64,000 nt of DNA from Streptomyces paludis (GTDB lineage Bacteria > Actinomycetota > Actinomycetes > Streptomycetales > Streptomycetaceae): the NCBI RefSeq assembly GCF_003344965.1, contig NZ_CP031194.1, forward strand, positions 8,370,001 to 8,434,000, read 5' to 3'. The position numbers and the translations under genes were made by a program. The stretch's first letter is position 1. Every line of letters starts with the position of its first letter. The notes beneath the pieces were generated by a model. The model saw nothing but the letters and a program-made list of their open reading frames with translations. It did not search any database and was not told the origin of the DNA. Shown piece by piece: positions 30,310 through 38,431 of the stretch.

Positions 30310-30681
30310 ATGTACGTCACCGCCATCGTCCTGAGCGCACTGCTGGCCCTCGCCGCGGCCGGCGCGGGCGTTCCGAAGCTGCTGGACAAGGGCACCGTCC
30401 CGGGAGTGCTGCGTGACCATCTGAAGGTGGGCGCCGCTCTGGTGCGCCTCATCGGTCTGGCCGAGGTGGCCGCCGCCGTCGGCCTGGTCGGCGGCATCTT
30501 CTGGCAGCCGCTCGGCATCGCCGCCGCGGCCGGGCTGGCCGGCCTCTTCGCCGGCGCGGTGATCTACCACCGGCGTGCCGGGGACTACGCGGACGCCGAG
30601 GCCCGCGGTGGCGCGATGGGGCCGGTTGTCCTGGGGCTCGTGTCGGTGGCCGTGGGTGTCACACTCGCCCTGTCCCTGTGA
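30310..30681 (+). CDS. DoxX-family small membrane protein
   Basis: A 123-residue protein with four hydrophobic helices (MYVTAIVLSALLALAAAGAG, VRLIGLAEVAAAVGLVGGI, GIAAAAGLAGLFAGAVIY, VVLGLVSVAVGVTLALSL) and the DoxX-type loop VPKLLDKGTVPGVLRDHLKV. DoxX-like proteins often travel with quinone or thiosulfate redox enzymes. It sits 57 bp after the quinone oxidoreductase and 109 bp before the pirin gene, all likely under the MarR-controlled promoter. Confidence 0.85.
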   Translation: MYVTAIVLSALLALAAAGAGVPKLLDKGTVPGVLRDHLKVGAALVRLIGLAEVAAAVGLVGGIFWQPLGIAAAAGLAGLFAGAVIYHRRAGDYADAEARGGAMGPVVLGLVSVAVGVTLALSL

Positions 30682-30790
30682 TGTGCGCGCCCTGACGCCG
30701 GCGGCGCCGCGACCGCGGCGGGACCGCCACCCCGAACCGCCCGATTCCCCTTCCCCTTGAGCTTCCCCTTCCCCTTTCCGGAGCGGCATC

Positions 30791-31675
30791 ATGACCACAC
30801 CGTTCGCGGGTCAGCGGACCCTGACCCGCATCACCGACAAACAGCGACTGGGCCCCGACGCACAGGTCGACGACAAGGCGCTTGTCTTCGTGCCGACCGA
30901 TCCGGCCCTGACCGATCCCTTCCTCGCCCTGGTGGAGGACCGGTTCTCCACGCCGGGCTTCGCATGGCACCCCCATCGGGGTCTGGAGACCGTCACCACG
31001 GTCATCGACGGCGTTCTCGAACACGGTGACAACCTGGGCCACACGGGAGCCCTGGAGGCCGGCGAAGTACAGTGGATGACCGCGGGGCGCGGCATCATCC
31101 ACCGCGAACTCGCCTACCGTGACGAACGCGCGCATGTACTCCAGATGTGGCTCAACCTGCCTGCCCGGAAGAAGATGACACCGTCGCGGTACCAGGACCT
31201 CACCAAGGCGGCCATGCCGCGTGTGACAGCGCCCGGCGTACGTATCGATGTGCACGCCGGTACGGTCGACGGCGTCACCGGCGCCGCCGACACCCACCAC
31301 CCGGTCCAGGGCATCGTCGCCACGCTCGACCCGGAAGCCTCCTACGACCTCCATGTGCCCCCGGAACACCGCCTTTTCGCCCATGTGATGGACGGGCGCC
31401 TGCTTGTCGCCGGACGCGAACTGCGTGCCGGACAGACCGGCTGGTCCGACCCCGCCACCGGCCCGGCGCCCACCACGCTGCACCTCGGGGCCGTCGACCC
31501 CGGCGAGCCCGCCCGCGTCATGGTCTACAGCGGTACGCCGCTGCGCGAACCGGTCGCCGTCGGCGGCCCGTTCGTGATGAACACCAAGACCGAGATCACC
31601 CGGGCGTTCACCGACTTCCACTCCGGCGCCTTCGGCCCCGTACCCCGCACCGCCCGGCTCGCGTACGACCGGTGA
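30791..31675 (+). CDS. Pirin-family bicupin
   Basis: A 294-residue pirin. The N-terminal cupin holds the metal-binding set FAWHPHRGLETVT and MTAGRGIIHRE, giving two His close together, a third His and a Glu. The second cupin (about 165-290) is degenerate. The C-terminus GPFVMNTKTEITRAFTDF is typical. Bacterial pirins bind iron or copper and some act as quercetinases or redox sensors. CGGAGCGGC supplies the ribosome site before ATG 30791. It probably belongs to the same stress operon as the oxidoreductase and DoxX genes. Confidence 0.92.
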   Translation: MTTPFAGQRTLTRITDKQRLGPDAQVDDKALVFVPTDPALTDPFLALVEDRFSTPGFAWHPHRGLETVTTVIDGVLEHGDNLGHTGALEAGEVQWMTAGRGIIHRELAYRDERAHVLQMWLNLPARKKMTPSRYQDLTKAAMPRVTAPGVRIDVHAGTVDGVTGAADTHHPVQGIVATLDPEASYDLHVPPEHRLFAHVMDGRLLVAGRELRAGQTGWSDPATGPAPTTLHLGAVDPGEPARVMVYSGTPLREPVAVGGPFVMNTKTEITRAFTDFHSGAFGPVPRTARLAYDR

Positions 31676-31869
31676 CGGCCGCGCCCGGCACACTGGCCTC
31701 CGCGCCCTTGGCTCGGCCGGATCCACGGTGTTACCCGGCGTGGCTCTCGCACCACTCGCCGATGGCGCGGCCGATACGGCCCGGCCGCGTGCTCGCCGGG
31801 CATCGACCACACCCGTTGTCCCTCAGGAGTGGCCCGGCGGTGAGCTGTCCTGCCGATCACTGATCACTG

Positions 31870-31886
31870 TCCGTCTATTGGACGGA
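31870..31886. promoter_or_regulatory. Dyad in the 301-bp spacer before the DUF1275 gene
   Basis: TCCGTC-TATTG-GACGGA, a 6-bp inverted repeat with a tandem gatcactgatcac directly before it (31855-31868). The spacer 31676-31976 carries no other supported feature, so this is the likely promoter/operator zone. Confidence 0.35.
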
Positions 31887-31976
31887 ACGACGGTCCCGTC
31901 GCACGGTGGAAGCAACTGGTCGGCTGCCGGAAGAGCACGAGCCCTCCCGGTTCGCCCAGGTGAAAGGGAGCGCTTC

Positions 31977-32714
31977 ATGGCGGGCGTGCTGCACGACGCG
32001 TGGACCACAGTCGTCCCCGACCCGACGGACCGGCACGGACCGCTCCCGCCGCTGATGCTCGCCCTGACTGTGGTGACCGGTCTCGTCGACGCCTTCAGCT
32101 ATCTCGCCCTCGGCCATGTCTTCGTTGCCAATATGACCGGCAACGTCGTCTTCTCCGGCTTCGCGGTCGCCGGTACGCCCGGCTTCTCGCTCGCCGCCTC
32201 GCTCACGGCCCTCGCCGTGTTCGCCGTGGGTGCCCTGCTCGGCGGCCGTATCGCCCACCGTACGCAGGCCCACCGCGGACGGATGCTTCACCGGGCCCTT
32301 GTCCTGGAGACCGTGCTGGTCCTTGCCGCCTATGTCATCGCCCAGGCCGCCACCGCCCCGTACACCGGCGCCGTCCTGTACGGGCTGATCACGCTGCTGG
32401 GACTCGCCATGGGCGTGCAGAACGCCGCCGCCCGCGAGCTTGCCGTACCCGACCTGACCACGACCGTACTGACACTCACCCTCACCGGCGTCGCTTCGGA
32501 CAGCCGCGCGGCCGGGGGAGCGGGAGGCGGCAGGGCCGGCCGGCGCCTGCTTTCCGCGGGGGCCATGTGCGCCGGAGCCATCGGCGGCGCTGTCGCGGTC
32601 CTGCACGGTGGTCCCGCCCTGCCGCTGCTGTTCGCGTCGCTGCTGCTGGCCGCCGCCACCGCCGCCACGTTCGCGCCCGCACGCTCCGACGCCCCCTGGA
32701 CCAAACCCCTGTGA
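31977..32714 (+). CDS. DUF1275 (YoaK-like) membrane protein
   Basis: A 245-residue protein with six predicted membrane helices. It has the DUF1275 entry ALTVVTGLVDAFSYLALGHV, directly followed by FVANMTGNVVFSGFAVAG, the family's most conserved segment, and LGLAMGVQNAAARELAVPD later on. ATG 31977 has GAAAGGGAG six bases upstream; a longer frame upstream lacks a ribosome site. The family's function is not established. It stands alone with a strong hairpin after it. Confidence 0.9.
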   Translation: MAGVLHDAWTTVVPDPTDRHGPLPPLMLALTVVTGLVDAFSYLALGHVFVANMTGNVVFSGFAVAGTPGFSLAASLTALAVFAVGALLGGRIAHRTQAHRGRMLHRALVLETVLVLAAYVIAQAATAPYTGAVLYGLITLLGLAMGVQNAAARELAVPDLTTTVLTLTLTGVASDSRAAGGAGGGRAGRRLLSAGAMCAGAIGGAVAVLHGGPALPLLFASLLLAAATAATFAPARSDAPWTKPL

Positions 32715-32737
32715 CCCGACCGGGCCATCACCGGGAC

Positions 32738-32766
32738 AGGGCGGCCGGTCCTCACCCGGCCGCCCT
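32738..32766 (+). terminator. Terminator after the DUF1275 gene
   Basis: AGGGCGGCCGG-TCCTCAC-CCGGCCGCCCT, a perfect 11-bp GC stem with a 7-nt loop 24 bp after the stop codon. It also lies at the end of the convergent HxlR gene. Confidence 0.75.
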
Positions 32767-32801
32767 GCGCACTGCACGAGACAAGGAGGAGGTGACGCGA
32801 C

Positions 32802-33164
32802 TCAACGTCCGTCAGCGGTGATGCCCCAGCGGGATCCCCAGGGGACCAGGGGGATGAGCACCCGTACCAGTTCGCTACCGCTCTGACTCAGCGTGTATCT
32901 GATCTGTACGGGATGTGATGCGATGACTTCCCGGACCACCAGGGCATGGCCTTCGAGCAGCCGCAGGCGGGCGGCGAGCAGGCGCGCCGAGATGCCGTCG
33001 ACCTCCGCCCGGATCTCGGTGAATCGCGTGGCGCCCCGGCCGAGCGCGAGCAGGATCGCACCGTTCCACTTCCCGCCCACCAGCTCGACCGCGTTCTGAA
33101 ACATCGCGCACTCGGCCTCGGTGATCTGAAGCCGGCCGTGCTGCGTCTCGCTGGTGGCGTCCAT
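32802..33164 (-). CDS. HxlR-family transcriptional regulator
   Basis: A 120-residue HxlR winged-helix regulator: AVELVGGKWNGAILLALGRG, then RFTEIRAEVDGISARLLAAR, are the family core. It is divergent from an azoreductase gene, and the spacer holds alternating TTAC/GTAA half-sites that begin only 3 bp from its start codon. HxlR proteins next to azoreductases usually respond to quinones or diamide through a cysteine; here a Cys occurs in ITEAECAMFQ, the position used by such sensors. A redox or electrophile-sensing repressor of the azoreductase is inferred. Confidence 0.92.
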   Translation of the reverse strand: MDATSETQHGRLQITEAECAMFQNAVELVGGKWNGAILLALGRGATRFTEIRAEVDGISARLLAARLRLLEGHALVVREVIASHPVQIRYTLSQSGSELVRVLIPLVPWGSRWGITADGR

Positions 33165-33166
33165 GG

Positions 33167-33188
33167 TTACGAATGGTAATCAGGTTAC
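33167..33188. promoter_or_regulatory. HxlR operator candidates
   Basis: TTAC-N5-GTAA-N5-TTAC at 33167-33188, two overlapping dyads, directly upstream of the HxlR gene and 84-105 bp before the azoreductase start. Confidence 0.55.
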
Positions 33189-33271
33189 TGGGCACATGCC
33201 AGTCCGGACGCTCGGCCGGAGGATGGGTGACGCCCCAGCGCACTTCATCCACTGATCGTTGAGAGAAAAAC

Positions 33272-33901
33272 ATGTCCTACTTGCTTCACCTCGACTCCAC
33301 CGCCTTCGACGCCGAATCGCTCTCGCGCCAGGTCGCACGATCGTTCCGGGACACCTGGCAGGGCGACGTCGTGTACCGCGACCTGGCCGTCACCCCGGCA
33401 CCGCACATCACCGCCGCGGGCGTATCGGCCCGGCTCGCCGATCCGTCCAAGCACACCCCCGAAGAGGCCGCGGCCCTCCTCGTCCAGGACGAACTGATCG
33501 AGGAGTTCCTCGGCGCGAGCGCGTACCTCTTCACCGTTCCCCTGTACAACTACACGATGCCATCGACCTTCAAGGCATGGCTTGACCAGGTCGTGGTCGT
33601 GGGCCGGGCGATCGTCCTTCCGGACGGCCCGCCGGCGGCCGGACGCCCCGCCGTCGTGGTCTCCGCCCGGGGCGGATCGTACGAACCCGGAACCCCGAAC
33701 CACGGCATGGATCATCTGCTGCCCACACTCGAAACCGCCATGGGCCCGGGGACCCTCGGCCTTGAGATCCACGCGATCAAGCCCCAGTTGACGCTGGCGC
33801 CGGTGGTTCCCGAAATGGCCTCTCTCATCGACCTCCACAAGACATCGATGACAGAGGCTCACGCCGAAGCCCGCCGCCTGGCCGAGAAGTTCGCACTCTG
33901 A
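33272..33901 (+). CDS. FMN-dependent NADH azoreductase (AzoR-like)
   Basis: A 209-residue flavodoxin-fold enzyme of the AzoR family that uses NADH and FMN to reduce quinones and azo bonds in the cytoplasm. The FMN-binding loop VPLYNYTMPSTFKAWLDQV near 88-106 is diagnostic, and VSARGGSYEPGTPNHGMD near 131-148 forms the second FMN-contacting loop. Length matches E. coli AzoR (201). GAGAG precedes ATG 33272. It is divergent from the HxlR gene and is followed by a strong terminator, so it is a single-gene unit under redox control. Confidence 0.94.
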   Translation: MSYLLHLDSTAFDAESLSRQVARSFRDTWQGDVVYRDLAVTPAPHITAAGVSARLADPSKHTPEEAAALLVQDELIEEFLGASAYLFTVPLYNYTMPSTFKAWLDQVVVVGRAIVLPDGPPAAGRPAVVVSARGGSYEPGTPNHGMDHLLPTLETAMGPGTLGLEIHAIKPQLTLAPVVPEMASLIDLHKTSMTEAHAEARRLAEKFAL

Positions 33902-33907
33902 GACCTC

Positions 33908-33940
33908 GGAGGCGGTCCACTGCTGCGATGGACCGCCTCC
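33908..33940 (+). terminator. Terminator after the azoreductase gene
   Basis: GGAGGCGGTCCA-N9-TGGACCGCCTCC, perfect 12-bp arms seven bases after the stop codon. Confidence 0.85.
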
Positions 33941-34134
33941 AAGGCGCGTGACGTGCGAACGCCGCCTCCCCTGTCCCCGGCCTTCGCCGGGCGAGCGTCG
34001 CTCCCGGACCGGGACAACCCGTCACGCGGCCGGGCAGTGGCAGGCGGTTTCGTTCCCGACCCCCTTCGCCGGACCCTGGCCCGCAGGGCCACCGCGACAG
34101 CCGCCCTCCACCCCTCCTGCGGTATAAACGCACC

Positions 34135-34503
34135 ATGATCCATCACGTTGTGACCGCCACTGACTGGAATGCCCTTCCCGAGGAACCGTACGGACCTGCT
34201 TCCCTCGCGCAGGAAGGCTTCGTCCACTGTTCCCCCGATGAAGCGACCACCCTGGCCGTCGTGAACGCCTTCTACCGCGACGCGCCCAAGCCGCTCCTGG
34301 TGCTGCTCCTCGACGAGGAGCGCCTCGCCTCCCGCGTGGAGTGGGAGCAGGCGGTCCCGGTACCACCGCCCGGGGTCGACGCGGATGTCGTGTTTCCGCA
34401 TGTGTTCGGCCTGATCAACCGCGATGCTGTCGCGGCTGTCATGGAAATCCAGTGGGACGGCGAGGGGCGGGCAACAGGCATGCGAGAGCGGGAACGGGGA
34501 TGA
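34135..34503 (+). CDS. DUF952 family protein
   Basis: A 122-residue protein. It matches the DUF952 pattern: MIHHVVTATDWN, GFVHCSPDE (the most conserved segment), LLVLLLDEERL and FPHVFGLINRDAV. The family resembles a small beta-barrel related to ADP-ribosyltransferase-like folds, with no proven activity. It is monocistronic after the azoreductase terminator. Confidence 0.88.
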   Translation: MIHHVVTATDWNALPEEPYGPASLAQEGFVHCSPDEATTLAVVNAFYRDAPKPLLVLLLDEERLASRVEWEQAVPVPPPGVDADVVFPHVFGLINRDAVAAVMEIQWDGEGRATGMRERERG

Positions 34504-34598
34504 CCGCTTGCGCGCTCACCGGGTGGAGGGGCATGCCAGGGGACGGGTACCGGTCGCCGGGCTGAAGCCGAAGAGCAGTTCCGGGCGGTGTGCGCGTA

Positions 34599-34814
34599 TC
34601 AGCTGTCGTCGGAGAGCAGCGCTCCCGTCATGACCGCCAGTCCGGTGACGGCCAATGACCACAGGACGTAGGCGAGTTGGCGGCGGGACGCGCCTGTTCC
34701 ATGGCCTCGAATGAGCTGATGGTGCGGGATGCGTGTTACAGGGAGCGATGGTTCGAAGCGGTGCGGGCCCGTCCTGGTGTCACGATCATGATCGTCCCGC
34801 ACGGCTGTTGGCAT
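34599..34814 (-). CDS. Possible small membrane protein
   Basis: A 71-residue frame ending in one hydrophobic helix, RRQLAYVLWSLAVTGLAVMT, then GALLSDDS. The first 35 residues look non-coding (MPTAVRDDHDRDTRTG), so any real product would start later, perhaps near residue 35. It lies in a 575-bp stretch with no other supported gene. Evidence is weak. Confidence 0.25.
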   Translation of the reverse strand: MPTAVRDDHDRDTRTGPHRFEPSLPVTRIPHHQLIRGHGTGASRRQLAYVLWSLAVTGLAVMTGALLSDDS

Positions 34815-35078
34815 GCTCGGATCGGGGCGTCAGCTGTCGTGCACCACGGCGGAAGCAGTTCGGGAGGGGGAAACCAGCCGGGCGGAACGTTGCCAGTGGG
34901 GCGGGTTCGCCCCGGTATGCACGGCGCGCTGCGTGTGAACGTGAGCGCCCCATGGTAACTCTGCGCGCTCTACCGGTTCCCTCGGGTGACAGAAATGATG
35001 AGCACACCTCACATGAACCAGGCGGTCCCCGCCCCTGTCCCTCGGCCAGGTGGGTATCGCGGTGGAAGGAGCTCAACG

Positions 35079-35834
35079 GTGTTGCTTCTCATTTCTCCGG
35101 ACAGTGTCGAGGAAGCCCTCGATTGCGCGAAGGCGGCGGAGCACCTCGACATCGTCGACGTCAAGAAGCCCGACGAGGGATCGCTCGGGGCCAACTTTCC
35201 CTGGGTCATCAGGGAGATTCGTGACGTGGTTCCGGCGGACAAGCCGGTGTCCGCCACGGTGGGTGATGTGCCGTACAAGCCTGGCACGGTGGCGCAGGCC
35301 GCACTGGGTGCGGTGGTGTCCGGTGCCACGTACATCAAGGTCGGGCTCTACGGGTGCACGACGCCCGATCAGGGCATTGAGGTCATGCGTGCTGTCGTCC
35401 GGGCGGTGAAGGACCACCGTCCCGACGCGCTCGTCGTCGCCTCCGGTTACGCCGATGCCCACCGCATCGGCTGCGTCAACCCGCTCGCCGTGCCCGATAT
35501 CGCGGCTCGCTCCGGTGCCGACGCGGCCATGCTCGACACCGCCATCAAGGACGGGACGCGGTTGTTCGACCATGTTCCTCCGGAGGTCTGTGCCGAGTTC
35601 GTACGGCTGGCCCACGGCTCCGGTCTGCTGGCGGCGCTGGCGGGCAGTGTCACGCAGGCCGATCTCGGTCCGCTGACTCGTATGGGTACGGACATCGTGG
35701 GCGTGCGGGGAGCGGTCTGCGAGGGCGGCGACCGTAACGCGGGCCGGATTCGGCCGCGTCTGGTGGCCGCTTTCCGGGCGGAAATGGACCGGCAGGCCCG
35801 GGAGTACGCCGTCGGCGTCCCCGCCGTGAACTGA
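35079..35834 (+). CDS. MfnB-like (5-formylfuran-3-yl)methyl phosphate synthase
   Basis: A 251-residue homologue of MfnB (DUF556), the enzyme that condenses two glyceraldehyde-3-phosphate molecules into (5-formylfuran-3-yl)methyl phosphate on the way to methanofuran. Conserved blocks are clear: [31 protein letters not shown] (with the Schiff-base Lys), [22 protein letters not shown] and [13 protein letters not shown] 35079 is chosen because GGAAGGAG lies seven bases upstream. It leads a four-gene operon with an aldehyde dehydrogenase 8 bp later, an alcohol dehydrogenase and a methyltransferase. Streptomyces makes no methanofuran, so the furan is probably a secondary metabolite. The reaction is known for archaeal members; its use here is inferred. 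Confidence 0.88.
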   Translation: MLLLISPDSVEEALDCAKAAEHLDIVDVKKPDEGSLGANFPWVIREIRDVVPADKPVSATVGDVPYKPGTVAQAALGAVVSGATYIKVGLYGCTTPDQGIEVMRAVVRAVKDHRPDALVVASGYADAHRIGCVNPLAVPDIAARSGADAAMLDTAIKDGTRLFDHVPPEVCAEFVRLAHGSGLLAALAGSVTQADLGPLTRMGTDIVGVRGAVCEGGDRNAGRIRPRLVAAFRAEMDRQAREYAVGVPAVN

Positions 35835-35842
35835 CCGCCGGC

Positions 35843-37246
35843 ATGCCGACGCCTGAGGCCGGCAGCGTCCGCGGACGCCGGGCCGTACGTTTGTCCGTTG
35901 TCGACCCGGCCACCGGGGAGACCTTTGACGAGGTTCTCGATCAGCAGCCGGGCGAGCTGGACGATGTGGTCGCCCGCGCGGAGCGTGCCTGGCGGGGCTG
36001 GCGCGCCGACCCCGTTGCCCGCACCGCCGCGTTGCGCGGTGCGGCCGACGCCGTGGAGGGGGCCGCTGACGGCCTGGCCCGGTTGCTCACCCGGGAACAG
36101 GGCAAGCCCCTGGCCGAGTCGTACGCGGAGGTGGCCCGTACCGCGGCCCGCCTGCGCTACTTCGCCGGCCTGGCCCCCCGGACCCGCCGGATCGACGACG
36201 GCCGGCCCGTGCACAGCGAGATCCGCTGGCGCAGCCTCGGTCCCGTCGCCGCGATTGTGCCGTGGAATTTTCCGCTCCAGCTCGCGGCGGCGAAGTTCGC
36301 GCCCGCGCTCGCGGCGGGCAACACCGTGGTCCTCAAACCGTCGCCGTTCACTCCGCTCGCCACCCGGCTGCTCGGCTCCGTCCTCGCCTCCGCTCTGCCG
36401 GAGGATGTACTGACCGTTGTCACCGGCCGCGAACCGCTCGGTGCCCGGCTCGTGTCCCATTCGGGGATTCGGCATGTCACTTTCACTGGTTCGGTGTCCA
36501 CCGGGCGGGCCGTCGCCGGAGCGGCGGGGGTCTCGCTGGCCCGGGTCACTCTGGAGCTGGGCGGCAACGACGCCGCCATTCTGCTGGATGACGTCGACGT
36601 GGACGGGATCGCGGACCGGTTGTTCTGGGGGGCGTTCCGTAACTGCGGGCAGGTCTGTATGGCGGTCAAACGTGTTTACGTTCCGGCCCGGCTCCACGCG
36701 GAGGTCGTCGAAGCCCTCGCCCAGCGTGCGAAGACCGTCGCTGTCGGGTCCGGTCTCGACCCGGAGAGCCGGCTGGGACCGGTCAACAACGCTCCGCAGC
36801 TGGCCCGGGTCGTACAGGTTACGGAGCGGGCTCTGGCGGACGGTGCCCGGGCGGCGTCCGGCGGTCACCGGCTGGACGGGCCGGGGTACTTTTTCGCTCC
36901 TACGATTCTCACCGACGTCCCGCCCGGCAGTCCTGTGGTGGCCGATGAGCAGTTCGGGCCGGTTCTGCCGGTTCTGCCGTACGGGAGCGTCGACGAGGCC
37001 GTTGACGCGGCGAACGGTACGGGCTTCGGACTGGGCGGTTCCGTATGGGGTACCGATCTCGACCGGGCCGGGGCGGTCGCCGACCGGCTCGAATGCGGTA
37101 CGGCCTGGATCAACCACCATGCGGAACTGTCTCTCGCTCAGCCTTTCGCAGGTGTCAAGGACAGTGGTGTCGGTGTGGCGGGCGGGCCGTGGGGGTTTTA
37201 CGGCAATCTCCGGCCGTTTGTCGTCCACCGTCCGCGGGAGGCGTGA
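35843..37246 (+). CDS. NAD(P)-dependent aldehyde dehydrogenase in the furan operon
   Basis: A 467-residue aldehyde dehydrogenase. The catalytic Asn is in IVPWNFPLQLAAAKFAPAL, NAD-loop residues are in FTGSVSTGRAVA, the general-base Glu is in LELGGNDAAIL and the nucleophilic Cys in NCGQVCMAVKRVYVP. Start ATG 35843 follows the MfnB stop by 8 bp and lacks a strong ribosome site, suggesting coupling. It could oxidise the formyl group of the furan made by MfnB to a carboxylate. Longer or shorter substrates are possible, since the family is broad. Confidence 0.93.
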   Translation: MPTPEAGSVRGRRAVRLSVVDPATGETFDEVLDQQPGELDDVVARAERAWRGWRADPVARTAALRGAADAVEGAADGLARLLTREQGKPLAESYAEVARTAARLRYFAGLAPRTRRIDDGRPVHSEIRWRSLGPVAAIVPWNFPLQLAAAKFAPALAAGNTVVLKPSPFTPLATRLLGSVLASALPEDVLTVVTGREPLGARLVSHSGIRHVTFTGSVSTGRAVAGAAGVSLARVTLELGGNDAAILLDDVDVDGIADRLFWGAFRNCGQVCMAVKRVYVPARLHAEVVEALAQRAKTVAVGSGLDPESRLGPVNNAPQLARVVQVTERALADGARAASGGHRLDGPGYFFAPTILTDVPPGSPVVADEQFGPVLPVLPYGSVDEAVDAANGTGFGLGGSVWGTDLDRAGAVADRLECGTAWINHHAELSLAQPFAGVKDSGVGVAGGPWGFYGNLRPFVVHRPREA

Positions 37247-38355
37247 TGAGGAGGTTCCGGGCGGCTGTGCTGCGTTCGTACGACGGCCCGTTCACGGTCG
37301 AGGAGGTGGCCCTGCGGACGGAGCCCGCGGCCGGCGAGATCCTGGTCGAGATCGCGGGTTCCGGGATGTGCCGGACGGATCTGGCGGTTCGCCGGTCCGC
37401 CGGTCGCAGTCCGCTGCCGGCCGTCCTCGGTCACGAGGGCGCCGGGGTCGTGGTGTGTACGGGCGGCGGCTCTGAGGCCGCGATCAGTGTGGGTGACCAC
37501 GTTGTGCTGAGTTTCGACTCCTGCGGAGGCTGCCGGAACTGCCTCGGCGCGGCTCCCGCCTACTGCGATTCCTTCGCCTCCCTCAACCTTTTCGGAGGAC
37601 GTGAGGAGGAACCGCCGCGGTTCACGGATGCGGCCGGGAAGGCGCTGGCTCCGCGTTGGTTCGGCCAGTCCTCGTTCGCGGAGTACGCGCTGGTCCCTGC
37701 CCGTAACGCGGTCCGGGTCGACCCCGGGCTGCCGCTCGAACTGCTCGGGCCCCTCGGCTGCGGCTTCCTGACCGGTGCCGGAGCGGTGCTGAACACCTTC
37801 GGTGCGGGCCCCGGCGACACACTGACGGTCCTCGGCGCCGGAGCCGTGGGTTTGGCCGCGGTGATGGCGGCCACCGCAGCCGGTGTTGTGACCGTGGCCG
37901 TCGACCGGTATCCCCAACGGCTCGCTCTGGCCGAGCGGTTCGGTGCGATCCCGCTGCCCGCCGGAACGGCCGGGCTGCCCGGACGAATCCGGCGGCTGAC
38001 CGATGGCGGCGCGCAGTACGCCCTGGACACCACGGCCTCGGTCCCGCTCATCAACGACGCGCTCCAGGCGCTGCGTCCCACCGGCAGTCTCGGTCTGGTG
38101 GCGCGTCTGCCCGCCGCGCTGTCGCTCGAACCGGGCACGCTCGACCGTGGCCGTAGCATCCGTCACATCTGTGAAGGGGATGCTGTGCCCGGGCTGCTGA
38201 TTCCCCGGCTGACCGGGCTGTGGCGGGCCGGCCGTTTCCCCTTTGACCAGCTGGTCCGCACCTACCCGCTGAGCGGCATCAACGAGGCCGAACGCGACTG
38301 TGACGCGGGCCGTGTGGTCAAACCCGTTCTGCTCCCGGAGGGATCAAACCGATGA
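37246..38355 (+). CDS. Zinc-dependent alcohol dehydrogenase (MDR) in the furan operon
   Basis: A 369-residue class-III-like MDR alcohol dehydrogenase. The catalytic zinc Cys is in GSGMCRTDLAV, the His-Glu pair is in LGHEGAGVV, the structural zinc cysteines are in CGGCRNCLGAAPAYC, and the cofactor motif is VLGAGAVGLAAVMAA. The ATG overlaps the aldehyde dehydrogenase stop by one base (TGATG), with GGGAGG just upstream; GTG 37243 is an alternative. It would interconvert an alcohol and aldehyde, fitting the hydroxymethyl arm of the furan after loss of phosphate. No phosphatase gene is visible in the operon. Confidence 0.93.
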   Translation: MRRFRAAVLRSYDGPFTVEEVALRTEPAAGEILVEIAGSGMCRTDLAVRRSAGRSPLPAVLGHEGAGVVVCTGGGSEAAISVGDHVVLSFDSCGGCRNCLGAAPAYCDSFASLNLFGGREEEPPRFTDAAGKALAPRWFGQSSFAEYALVPARNAVRVDPGLPLELLGPLGCGFLTGAGAVLNTFGAGPGDTLTVLGAGAVGLAAVMAATAAGVVTVAVDRYPQRLALAERFGAIPLPAGTAGLPGRIRRLTDGGAQYALDTTASVPLINDALQALRPTGSLGLVARLPAALSLEPGTLDRGRSIRHICEGDAVPGLLIPRLTGLWRAGRFPFDQLVRTYPLSGINEAERDCDAGRVVKPVLLPEGSNR

Positions 38356-38431
38356 GCGAGGCACGCGGCACCGCGGCCGCGGTCCCGTTCCGGCAGCAGA
38401 CATTTCACACTTCCCACTCGACGGAGGAAAC

